Below, piece by piece: positions 27,206-38,845 of a DNA stretch of 64,000 bases. The notes under the pieces were generated by a model that was not told where the DNA came from, did no database searches, and saw only the letters and a list, made by a program, of their open reading frames with translations. Position 1 is the stretch's first letter, and each line of letters opens with the position of its first letter. Source of the stretch: Eutrigla gurnardus (Eukaryota > Chordata > Actinopteri > Perciformes > Triglidae); the NCBI GenBank assembly GCA_963514095.1, contig OY741266.1, positions 29,453,831-29,517,830 on the forward strand, given 5' to 3'. Made by a program: the position numbers and the translations under genes.

Positions 27206-27904
27206 CAAATTTCAGGGAAAGTGGTGTAGGATTTCTAGTCAGGAATGACTCAGATATAGATTTTTTGCTCCACAATTGAAGTATTTATTTATGGAACCAT
27301 ACGCTGTTGGTCTGGTTGTTCGCTGTGTGACTTTGAGTCCTGACCTCCTTCCATGAATGCTTGAGAGCAAACACCTTGTGAGCCTCTACAGCGCCGGTAG
27401 ATCATCACGCGGCGACATGGTACACATTCTGTAAGTACAACACATAACGCCCACAAAGCTGCTGCAGCATTTAATGTCTTTGCCTGACTGTGACCCGAAA
27501 ACAACACAGACGCACAACATCCACGTGTTCTCAGCCTTTCACACTTCCAAAGGATACGTTATGCTCCGCGGGAGAGACTTTCTCTTTGTGAGCACTGAGC
27601 CGAAGGTGTGACATGCTAGAAGATCAGTTTCTCAGGAACAGGGTCTCTCAAATGGCTGCTCGGGTTAATCTCACCCTACCTTTTATTGTTTATTGTTTTC
27701 TATTCACAAACACGGCTTCGACATCTTGCTGATTTCACACCTGTGCATGTCCATTTGGTTTATTTGCGCATTGAAGGAACAATTGGATGCTACATAGATA
27801 AAATTTAAGTATGAAAGTACTCCAGTGATATTTATCCGTACATGGGCCGATTGCGACCAGGAACTTCTAATAGCTAATCCGGCATACTTTTAATGGTGCC
27901 AGCA

Positions 27905-28180
27905 GGCAGCAACTGCCGGTTCTGAAAAGTGAAGCCAAAATTGATGTGCCTTCCACTTGCATTGTCTCTGCTGGCCATCAGGGGGCGACGACTGGTTGCA
28001 AAAACAGGTCAGATGGCGTGGAAGTCTATGTAGATCCAACGCGTAGCTCCTCCGCAGTCCAAATATGGTCACTTCTGTTCACTGGTTTCAAAAATGATGA
28101 ACTGGAGGCTTCAAAATCTCATTCCACAAACCAACGGGTGACGTCACCATGACAACGTCCACTTCTTATATTCAATCAAT
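27905..28180. repeat. Rearranged copy of the CTCF-motif dispersed repeat
   Basis: GGTTCTGAAAAGTGAAGCCA and CTGGCCATCAGGGGGCGAC (27971-27989) are followed by GGAAGTCTATGTAGATCCAA, then directly by CAGTCCAAATATGGTCACTT. The middle part of the long copy is therefore deleted. Confidence 0.8.
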
Positions 28181-28869
28181 GGGCACCAATTTGACAAATT
28201 CTATAGGCCAAAGAAAAAACAGGGCTTGAGTTTTAGCTGACAACTAACTGGTAATATGATACTTCCTGTTTACATCCCCTGAATCTCCACATTAAGAGCC
28301 TCAAGTGTGATTTTCATCGGAAGATAATTGTTTGGAACATGAATAAAATGCTTCATCATTTTGTTAAAGGCATCAGAAGAAAAAAAAAGATTTGTTTGCT
28401 CGCTTACTTTGACATTGAAAGTCTCACGTGGAGGTCCAGGCACACTATTAAACCCTGTCTGTTATGATCAATGTTGCCTACATGCAGCTTTCTGAACCCT
28501 TTAAAGTTGAGACATTTGAAGTTGTTTTCTCATTTTGCTGGTTAAGGTTCACTCCCTAAAGCCATTAACACCTAAAAAGTAATTATGCCATCGCATGTCT
28601 GCTGCATCCACTACAATTACAGCTACTATTAATCCAGTTCTCCTGTCAGAGTCGGCGCTGACTGACTGCTGGGTTTTGATTAAGTAGATGTTCTTCTTCG
28701 GCAACTGAGGACACATTACTGACCAATTATGCTTTTGAGAACTTTTCAACTGGTGTTCAATAAATCATCGCCCTTTATGTCAAACCTGAGTCCCAACGCT
28801 GAGTCGAGCGTGTTAGAATGGAGGAAGTTAGTCAGCGGTTTCATCTCAGATATTGACAGACCAAATACA

Positions 28870-29125
28870 CATTTGCGGTACTTGTACATTACCAGAGTAT
28901 TTCCATTTCATACTATACTTCTACTTCATTACAATTAGGAAGAAAATACATTTTACAGCACTCAATTGTATTTCTAATGATATGATTATATTGAGTGGTG
29001 GAAAGTAACTGTTTACTCAAGTACTAAACTAAAGAACCATCATATGGTACTTGTACTTAACTTGAGTATTTTCATGTCATGCTATTTAATTAAATTACCT
29101 TTTACAATAAAAGCCTTAGAAATAT
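28870..29125. repeat. Dispersed GTGGAAAGTAACTGTTTAC-type repeat, two adjacent copies
   Basis: GCGGTACTTGTACATTACCA (28876) and GTGGTGGAAAGTAACTGTTT (29000) with GGTACTTGTACTTAACTTGA are two pieces of the same AAGTAC-rich family as at 11.1 kb. Confidence 0.6.
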
Positions 29126-29654
29126 ACATTGTGGATTTGCTCAGAGAATTCGACAAAGAAAATCAGTCAAATAGCTTACGGTATCGGTACAGTATAGTGT
29201 CGTAAGATCCCGATATATCGTCCACTTCCTGCACGTATCTTTAAATCTTTTTTTTTTAAAGAAGTGCTGCAAATGTCGCAAATCCACATCGCTGTCGGTA
29301 CGAATAGTTGTCCTTCAAAACAAACCAGTTTCTCGTTGCTTATCCGTCTCGCCCCGTTGTATGAAAAACCTTTATGCTGACGACTCCTGTTTCTCCGCTC
29401 AAGACTCCTTTTTCTTTCTACAGCGTGGTACATTAGTAAAGTAAATGATCTAAATACTGCCTCCCTCACAGCTTCTCCATTTTTCAAGTACAGGGTATTG
29501 ATGATCAATATGTGATGAAATAGTTTGTTGTTTTGAATCTATTGTGAAGTGTGTCTGTCACTTCTATGCTCGACTTAACCCCAATCAGCTGGTGCCAGAC
29601 TTCTACCAACAATTTGTCTCAAAGACTCTAGATAAATAACACACTATATATCTA

Positions 29655-29656
<2 letters not shown>

Positions 29657-29729
<73 letters not shown>

Positions 29730-29732
29730 GTG
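29657..29732. repeat. (TG)38 microsatellite
   Basis: TG run of 76 bases with one C near 29725. Confidence 0.96.
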
Positions 29733-29859
29733 GCTCCCCGATGCTGAATCAATGCGACACCTCAGGGATGGCACAGAGGAGGGAGGAGGGGTGAGGAAGA
29801 GGAGTGGAGGGTCGTATGCCCGGCTCGTTCTTCACACTTTTTTTTTTTTATAAGGAAGG

Positions 29860-30303
29860 GGTGTGAGCGAAATAATACCCGCTCATTAGGAGCGCGCGGG
29901 CCTCCTGGTTAATTCATCCTGGACTGTCTGGGCTTGTGTACGACCCCCGGGTAACACATAAATCACACGCAGAACCAACCGGTCGAGCGGGAAGCTTCGT
30001 GCCGCTAACGCTGCTGATTTATCAACCAAATTACTGCGAGTCCTAGCTCGGGTCCAACACTTTGCCGAGGAAATCACCGACTAACCCCTGAGCGAACCGA
30101 TTTATTGAAAAGCTGCCCCCCTCCCCCCCCCCCACCCCCACCCCCACCCCGCACGGCTTTCTGTGTCACTCCACTCATCTCTCACCGACTTAATTAAAAT
30201 CTATCCCGTTGGCTCGTTGGCATTTATTACAACCACTGGGCTAATGAAACAAAGAACACGACAAAACCAAAGCTGCTTTGTGCCCATAAACGTTCATTAC
30301 AGT

Positions 30304-30352
<49 letters not shown>

Positions 30353-31550
30353 TTCTGACTGTACTTATTGGCATTTAAACAAGGTGGGCTTATTGGGATG
30401 TCAGCACCTACTAACACCAAAGGGGGTCTTGAGATATTGGAAGATGAAAAAACAAACACGATTATAAGTATAAAATATCCCCTGTGTTCATTGTGGCTTT
30501 GATTTTACTTCCTCTTTGTTTGAGGTCATTTTTTTAATTATAATTAATTAGAATATATGAAGTTATTTGTTAATTAATGCATTAATAATACTATTAGTTA
30601 TTAATAGTACAGCTAAATTAAACACATTTATTTAATTCTGCCCTTATTAATACCCAACATGACCCATAAAGCATCGTTAATACACCAAATTGTTTTATGT
30701 TATACAGCCTCCAAGCGAACAAATATATTTGTGTTTGCTATAAAAGTCTTTCAGTGTGTTTGACTTCTTAATTGCTTGTTTTTGTGGACAATTAGACCCA
30801 CAGAGATGCAACTCCTCGTCCAACTGTCATACAACTCCAACAGAGAATCCAAAATGGACTTATTTGGAATTTGAGAGGAAAATACATTAAATATGAAACA
30901 ACATGAAATCATGCAGGCTTCTAAAAACACATTTTATTTAAAGATGTTTCGTATTTGGAGTCTCTGAGACCCCAAACAGGAGAAACGTGACATTTAATAC
31001 GGGTTGAAGTCTATTTATAAGCAATTCTTATAGAATGAGGGGATGTTATGATGTATAATTTGAATAAGAACGTGTTTAAATGTGTTTGCTGAAGAGTCTC
31101 CAGCTATAGCTTCCGATGTAAAAGAGAAAAGTTTGGCTGACGGGCTTCTGAAGTGTTTTTTTTTAGTTACATATAAGTCCTCTAATACTAATTAACTTTG
31201 ATTTAATAACTCTTAATTAGTTTTGACAGAATTAAGATTCTGCTTAATGTGTAGGAAGATAATTAATTTGGAGAAAAGTTGCTGCTTCTGGTTCATAAAT
31301 GCATTAGATTGGTAAATACATTTATTTATTTCTAATCTGTCAGGTGAGTTATTTCAGTCTTGATCTCAGGATATAGAAACAACCGTTTTCCAGAGCTTTC
31401 ATCCTCATCTCACGGTCTTCATCGCTGTTGATGGATAACAACAACAACAACAAAGCCAGAGAGCCCTTCAGAGAATGAAAACGGTGTCGTCAACCCCCTA
31501 ATGAACGCATTATCTCCAACTTTCTATTAGGAAGGAATATGAGGCCAATG
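29860..31550. other. Intergenic sequence, partly unique-looking
   Basis: No exon supported. About 29870-30290 is CpG-bearing and non-repetitive except a C/CCCCCA run at 30117-30149. A (CA)n run lies at 30306-30349. The rest is AT-rich with many TTAATTA cores (30530-30620, 31180-31270). Confidence 0.45.
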
Positions 31551-31559
31551 AGTGTTTGT

Positions 31560-31760
31560 CATCCATCGACCTGCTCCCTCCTCCCCAAAGGGCCCGTGTT
31601 GTCTCCAGGCATACATAGATATAATGAAACAGAGAGGACCCTGCTGTCTGCTGTTGGCTGCGGGCCCTTCCAGCCCGGATCAAAGACGCCTAAACCTAAT
31701 GACAAAAGCTGCTAATTTACTCCGTGTCGGAGCGAGGGAGGTGATGGAGAGTCGGAGAGG
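31560..31760. promoter_or_regulatory. Candidate conserved non-coding element
   Basis: A repeat-poor, mixed-composition stretch with CCCGGATCAAAGACGCCTAA (TCF/LEF-type ATCAAAG) and CCTAATGACAAAAGCTGC. The open frame through it is Pro/Arg-rich and matches no protein I know. Called only on texture and location near uncx. Confidence 0.3.
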
Positions 31761-32129
31761 AGGAGGAGGAGGAGGAGGGTGGAGGTGGTCGATGAGGGGT
31801 TATAATAGCTTCTTGAAATGACGCCGATAATTATTTGTGCAAATTTGTTTCTATTAAATAAAAACAACACGTATTGAAGAACTCAATTAGCGTTAATTAA
31901 TCCCGCTTCTAAATTGCGTGAGCTTGGAGGACTTTTCTCTTCTTCTACGTTATTTTCTCTGCTTCTTTCTAACCTCGGGGCTCTTCCTCTTCTTCTTCAC
32001 TTGGAGGTTATAGCATTGGACTCTCCTCTCCTGTTATTTTTTCTTGTCTCCTCTTGAGAATTGGAAATGGGGGTGGGTGAGGGTGAGGAGACGGGGAATG
32101 TGGAAGGTGCTAAATTAGCTGGCTGATCC

Positions 32130-32430
32130 GCGCTCATTGCCGCATACACATCCCCCTATTACTGCGCCCCGGCGCCGCTTAATATTCCGGGCATGGCGGG
32201 CGCGTCTCGATAGCAGATTTATCAAATGGGAAAATGAATGTATGATGATCAGTTAAATTGAAAATCAGCGCCCGGGTGACAGGCCGCGCTGACACCTCGG
32301 TAATTAGAAAGAAAAATGATGGCGTCCGAATGCATAATAGAGCAAAAACAATTTGCGCTATCCCCCCGCGCCGTAATGATCGCGCGTTCAAATTGAAAAT
32401 TTTCTTCCCGGTTTGAAATTGAATTCATAA
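32130..32430. promoter_or_regulatory. Candidate conserved non-coding element
   Basis: GC-rich blocks alternate with homeodomain-type cores (CGCCGCTTAATATTCC, CTCGGTAATTAGAAAG, GCCGTAATGATCGCGC). There are no simple repeats and no coding signal. This texture is typical of deeply conserved enhancers around developmental homeobox genes. It lies about 2.7 kb past the uncx 3' end. Confidence 0.4.
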
Positions 32431-33039
32431 AGTGTGATGCATGAGAGGCACGGACACGGCGGGAGGGCCTGTCCGGTCCGGGCTCGGCGTGATCGATTGG
32501 TCGTTTGTGCTCGTGCCATCAAAACAGCCCCTCCTCCCCCCATACACACACACACACACTTTCACTCAATGTTTCACGTTATAGCACCTAAATCAGATAG
32601 ATGGACACATCAAAAGCTACATCATTCTAGTCAGATTGATCCTGTTGTTGTATTTGAATAGAGAGAAAAAAATAAATGACAGAAAAAGTTTCTCTTTTTG
32701 TGAATGAACTGAATGAAAGTCTTTAATCTCTTACATCTACTCCTAGTCATGACGTCATCGTAGTTTCCTACAGACTTGCCTGATCGCGAGGCCTTCAATT
32801 AAAGGACACGTGATCATAAAGTGCTGGCCATGGATCAGTTATGTGGTGTCTGTTGATACGGAGTCCTTTCAAAGTAAAATCACAAATTTATTTAAGTTTT
32901 TTTTTTTGGGGGGGGGGTAGATACCCATAAATCTACAACAAAGGCTCATTTTATGGGCTCGTTGTGGATCCACGCGCACGCGTACACGCGCGCTAATGCG
33001 AAGGCCTAGCTGAAGGGAGATCAGACCTATATTTTCTAA

Positions 33040-33610
33040 TTAATCGCACTCTTGAAACTAACTGATTATAATAAAGCGTTTCCCTCCCACTTCAGGAAAG
33101 GAAAGGGAAAAAAACCGACGAGAGAATAAAAGTAGAAATTTCACACAGCACGCGCGGAATGAACGATTTAATGTGATTGTTTCGGTCGAAGGGGACGTTT
33201 CCCGAGGCCTTATGGGGAAATAATGTCCTTATGAATTAAATAATAGGGTTATTACTTTCATTGATTTTCGCTGTCTGGGAATTTAGTGTTCAGCTCCGGT
33301 CTTAACCCGTCCTCCTCCCCGCTGCGTTTCACTCCCGCTCCCTCCTCGTCCTCCCGTCTAATTATTTTCCTATAAGCCCCCCGCTTCCTACCGCGCAAAT
33401 AGCAGAGTCACTGAGCGAAAATTATGTAAATATTATTAAAGGGACTCAGGCACGGAAATTCATTTTAGGTCGGCGCGGCAAAGTAAAGCTCTGTCCCTCG
33501 GATCCCCCTCAATTTATTTGCAAATAAAGGCGAGGTGACCGGGAGGGATCGGGGATATTTAGCCGGGCTGTCAACACGGCTCCTCCGCGCGCCGCCTCGC
33601 CAGAATTAAT
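33040..33610. promoter_or_regulatory. Candidate conserved non-coding element
   Basis: A repeat-free stretch with TTCTAATTAATCGCACTC, GAATGAACGATTTAATGTGA, TATTTGCAAATAAAGGCGAG (Oct-like ATTTGCAAAT) and CGCCTCGCCAGAATTAATGG. It is 1.1-1.7 kb beyond the uncx polyadenylation signal. No coding frame is convincing. Confidence 0.4.
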
Positions 33611-33949
33611 GGTTTTAATAATTGGGATTTCAGTTTCCAGGGAATCGGTGGCGTTTACACTTCATAAGCCAAACACACTCTTTCCCTGGACGGGCGCGCG
33701 CCTCGTCAGCGCACGTGCTCGCACATTGAGGGGCATCCGTCCCAAAACGTCTTTAATTCTTACTTTTTTATTGTTATTATCATTATTTTTAAGCTCAGCC
33801 AACACAAAAAATAATAATAATAATAATAATAATGCAAGCCTGGCACATCACCTCCTCTCTCCCCCTTCCTCCCCTATATCTTTATCTCCCCCCCTCCCCC
33901 TCGGGGGACTCACAGTCCTATTAGAACAAATGACGAGGGGCCCAGGCGC

Positions 33950-34320
33950 TTTTGTAAAAAGGCGCAGGCAGGCGGGCGCGCGCCTGTCCTATTATGTGCG
34001 ACACATGATCAATAGGGCGATAACGCAGCAACATCAATATAAGCGACAGAACAATGAGGGATATCATCGAACATCTATCTTAATATAGCCGACTACAAGG
34101 GCCGTCTGACAACCGCGGCAGCTCATGAAAATTCCGCCCCACGAATCTACCGCCATCATCTCCTCCTCCTCCTCCTCCTCGCGCTCAATACACTATGCGT
34201 ACTCACGAACACACGCGCACGCGCTGCAGCTGGCGCGGCTATTATTTTCCCATTTCAATTTGACACCCCTGCCTTTCATGCTAATTCTATTATTGTAGGA
34301 AGTTTATGTGATTCCGTATC
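33950..34320. promoter_or_regulatory. Candidate conserved non-coding element
   Basis: CTATTATGTGCGACACATGA, TCATGAAAATTCCGCCCC and CATTTCAATTTGACACCC occur in a CpG-bearing, mostly repeat-free stretch, except a short CTC run at 34160-34180. It is adjacent to the uncx 3' end. Confidence 0.35.
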
Positions 34321-34734
34321 ACTAGAAATCGGTAATGTCTAATAACCCTTTGGGCTGAAAGGGAGGGAGTGAAAAAAAAGTAAAAAAAAAAAAAACTGCC
34401 TCGAGACCCGCGGCAGCCAGTGGGAAAATAATTACTTTCATATCAAAACTCAGCAGGAGGCGCAGGGTCCTATAGCCCGCGGCCACTAACCTCATTCCAG
34501 CTCGGCCTTTCAAATGAATAAATTTGTTAAAGCAATAAATACAAACAGCCAGACGGACTCGAGCTCCAGCTCCACATCCACGCCGGGAAAAAAGCTGGAT
34601 TCATCCGCCAGAACATGACAAAGCCTCCAGCCGCCATGATCCAAGGTTCTGCCACAGCAACCCCTCCATCTTCACCCCGCCCCCCCCAAAAAACCCCAAC
34701 ATGGCCCTACAAACACAGTGATTCAATTTAAACA

Positions 34735-35146
34735 ATAACTTTATTTATCAAAATGTTTACATATAAATATCATTTTCTCGTTTTTGTTTTGTTTTGTTTG
34801 TTTTTTTTGACAATATCTGAGGATTTTTGTTGTGTGTGAGATGTTTATTGTCTAGTTTTTGTGTTACAAGTTGGTCACCAAAAAGAAAAAAGCGAGAGAG
34901 AACCTGCTTCTAAAGGTGATTAGGCCTAAAGCCTGAATATGAGGACAGCCACAGATTCTTCTTTTTTTTTTAGTTTTTTTTTAGGGGGATTGATCACACA
35001 TGATTAAAAAATAGATGAGAATTAAGTCTCCTGATTCCTGATATGTGTTTTCGAGTGTCTCGGCAGAGCTTTGGGAATGTTTGAATAGTCTGAGCGGTTG
35101 TTCCTGGTCCTTTTTTGTTGTTGTTTATGTTTGCTCCTTGCAAGTG
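34735..35146 (-). other. uncx: uncx 3' untranslated region with poly(A) signal
   Basis: Downstream of the uncx stop on the minus strand the sequence is T/A-rich and non-coding. The minus strand carries AATAAA at 34745-34740, about 400 bases past the stop, a plausible polyadenylation signal. The exact cleavage site cannot be read from sequence alone. Confidence 0.6.
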
Positions 35147-37231
35147 TTAGTCCATATCGACATCCTCTCCATCTGTTCCGGGTGTTTCTTCACAGTCTGT
35201 GTTTGCCTTGAGACGCTCGGAGAGGTCTGGAGACGCTCGCTTCCCTTTAGCTTGGCAGCCGTCGGACGCCGCCGTCGCAACTTTCAAACTCCTCTCCTCG
35301 CCAGCGACGCTGTCTGCCGGAGGAGAGGCGGCGAACCTTCCCTTGCTGCACTCGGCGGCGGCGACGCCCTCCTCCTCCTCCTCCTCCACGTCCGTGCCCT
35401 CACCCCCTCCTCTATTGCTAATGTGATTGTGGCGATGCAGCGCCGCGTTATGCTCCGTATGATCCGAGTTTAGAGGCCCGGAGGGAGCCGGGCTCCCCTC
35501 GCTCGGCACGCACCGCCCGTTGGCGCCGCTGTCCTGACACGGCAGGGCCTTCAGGGCCGTTTGGGGCACCAGAAAGCCCAAGGGCTGATGGGTAATGGGG
35601 TAAAGCAAGAAGTGACCTTTGCCCACCAGTGTCCTCTGGTGGTGGCTGGGCAACGAGGGGAAGTCCAGCGGAGACTTCCGCCGAGGCGTGGCGTCGGAGA
35701 GGAGGCTCTCCACGCTGAAGGGGTTGCGTTTCTGCAGGGCGGAGGGCCGCGGCGCCCCGGGGCTGGAGCTGTGCGTGCTGCCCGGGGAGACCTGCTCCGG
35801 CTCGCCCGCCGTTCTTTGGTTGTGGTGGCTTTGTAGTTGGCCAAAGTCATGTCGTGTTTGGTCACAGCTGGATTCAGTTTGGTGTCCTCCGGCGCACTTG
35901 GACGCCGGCAGCTCGATGTGAATACTCCCGCCGCCGCTCGACGACTGCTGCTCGCTGTCGGTGAACTGGGAGACGCCGCTGTCGCTCTCCGAGCCGCCCG
36001 GCGTGTGGAAGCTGTCGCCCGCCAGCAGTTTGTTCTGCGACTTCAGCAGCTTCCTCTCCTGCTTGCGGCGCTTTTTCTCGGCACGCTCCTGGTCCCGGCG
36101 AGCGATCTCCTCGGGGTCCATGGGCTCGCCGCTGCACGTGGTCGGGTGGGAGTTGTGGGCGGGCCGGCCCGGGCCTTTCTTCGTGTTCTCCTTCTTCCTC
36201 CATTTGGCGCGTCGGTTTTGGAACCACACCTATATGCACACACACACACACACACACACAGATTAAATACATGCACAGGTGGAAAACTGACACGCCAGAT
36301 GATTTTTGCTTGTCAACATCTGTCAAACACCATCTGGATGTTGGTTCGTAATATTTACATCAATTTAGTCAGTTTTGTTTGGATTCCTGCTGAAATGAGT
36401 TGATTAAGTCCAGATAATTAAGCGTAAATGTTTTTTTATGATAAATTAATCATTTATGAAGGGAAAATGCAGCAGATTTGCTTGTGTTAAGAGCCTGGGC
36501 GTCGGACCCTTATTAGGGTGGGATAAGACCCACTTTTACCATTGGAGAGTAAAAATGTTTCACTTCATTTGTATTTATTTGTTGGCAACACATTAGAGTT
36601 AAAAAAGAAAAGAAATCCCCCCCAAAAAATAATGAAAAAGGAAATATAATTCTCATAATCAACATAAATAAATCTATGTCTGAAAAGTCTTTTCTCAACT
36701 TACTTCATGTATCATCTTTAATGTCAACGGAGCTCAGTGACGTGAAGTCTGGCTCGCTGACCGAGGTCACGTTAAAGTGGTCATTTACCCACAATTCATA
36801 GCGTTGTGACGTGAGACACGGGGTTTCCCAGGGGAAGCCCGGAGGTAAACAAAGATAACGACACAAGGGGACGGAGCAAACAAAGTTACACCTCGTAGTT
36901 TTTCTAATTTAATGTTTCTTATGTTTGAAATCAAATAATATTTGTGTTTTGGAATGTCGGTCGGACAAGAAAACCTTTTGGCTCTGCTAAATAAGATTTT
37001 TTTTTAATTCTGACATTTTACAGATTTAATGATTTAATTGAGTGAGTCGTGATTTCCCAAGTTTTAGAAGACCGTTGGTTTATTTTAGGCTGGACTTGTA
37101 AGACTGACAGGAACACTGATGCAATACTGTCCAGCATCCCGGCAATAAAACCTCCCTGTAATGTTGACTTTTTTAAACCCATGTGTGTCAGAAACGATTT
37201 GGTTCAATTCTGTGATCATCATCATCAATTC

Positions 37232-37305
<74 letters not shown>

Positions 37306-37627
37306 GTCACTTCTGGTGTTTAGACAACACCAGACCTCACACCTGCCATGACAATAGTGATAAATCAGTGTCAGAGTGGTTATCAGATGGTAATGACACA
37401 AAAACATGTTGTCTACAGATCCCCAAATTTAAAAAAAGGTCCCTGAAAGCAGCATCGTCTGCCCATCTATGTGCAGCTGTAGTGTGGCCTTGTTTTCAGG
37501 TTAAATAGGTCACAGCGGTGGACCAGCAGACACACAGATGTGCCGCTGTTAATTACCAATGAGTCTGTGTGTGTAATGGGGAAACTCGCCAATTAGATCT
37601 AATTGTACCGCAGCTAAATCAGCCATA

Positions 37628-37695
<68 letters not shown>

Positions 37696-38658
37696 ACACA
37701 CACACTCGTCCCCAGCCCTGCGCTCACATGGGGCTTAACGCTCCGGCTCTCCTCCCTCCGCGCCGGAGCCGATCCAGGAGAGAGGCCGCCTCCCCCTCCC
37801 CCCTCCCCCGCCTGAGAGCGCTCGCCGCCCGGCCTCTGGGCGCGCTCGGGGCCGCATGTTCGCCGCTGATAACGCCAGGAGTTTTAAGCGTAAAGCAGAA
37901 GCGGAGACCCCGCGCAAAAAAAAAAAAAAAAAAAAAAAACGTTGCATAATAAGGACGGGGGGGACACCAAACATCAGCCCGCGACAATGGCGCCTCTTAT
38001 GAATTGTTAATGTTGGTTATATCTTTTTCAACCCGCAAACCCGGCGATAAAGGAGCGTTAAGCAGCTTGAGGGAACAATAATCTGAGGTTTAAAGGAACC
38101 AAATCCCCCCAAAACAACATACAGCGACGGAGAGCCCTGCTTCACTTTCACCCCCCTTTTTTTATTTATTTCTTTACTTGATCCGACCGTGTGGCTCATT
38201 TAGAAATACATGGATGTATAACGACACAGAACATCATACATGGATACACACCTCCGACATGCTGAGCAAATAATAGGCTGCCAAACCTGTGTCTCCCTAT
38301 CATTATTTTATATATTCATTCATATGCTATGGGGCTATGATTATCACATTAAATCTAATGGTGAATTGTGAAAGACAGGAGCCACCTGGTAATAATATAT
38401 TATCAATATGTTCGATCATTTAAAGTAATTTCTCCAAAAGACATCATCTTAAACTCTTGCATTTTGTTAAATTGTTATCATTTTGCTATTTTAGTAAGAA
38501 GTTATTATTATTATCACTATTATTATTGCTATTATTAGTAGTATTATATTTATACCACTACAAAATAGGATAAGCCAATATTAAAATATGGTACTTTTAA
38601 CATCACTTTATATATTTTGTCTTTAGCAATAAATAATGATAATAATAATAATAATAAT

Positions 38659-38697
<39 letters not shown>

Positions 38698-38812
38698 TAA
38701 AATAATAATACTAATGAATAAACTGTTAGAACTATTGGTATAATTATAATAAATTAAATTAGATATGAAAATATATAATCGGTTTATTTAAGACAATTGT
38801 GAACCTTAAATT

Positions 38813-38845
<33 letters not shown>

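Noticed and set aside
33609..34088. 159-residue plus-strand frame near the uncx 3' end
   Set aside because: Contains an Asn run from (AAT)n and matches no family; the stretch looks more like regulatory DNA.
35199..36403. Several long plus-strand frames opposite uncx exon 3
   Set aside because: They are antisense shadows of a GC-rich exon. The minus-strand frame carries the homeodomain and family motifs.
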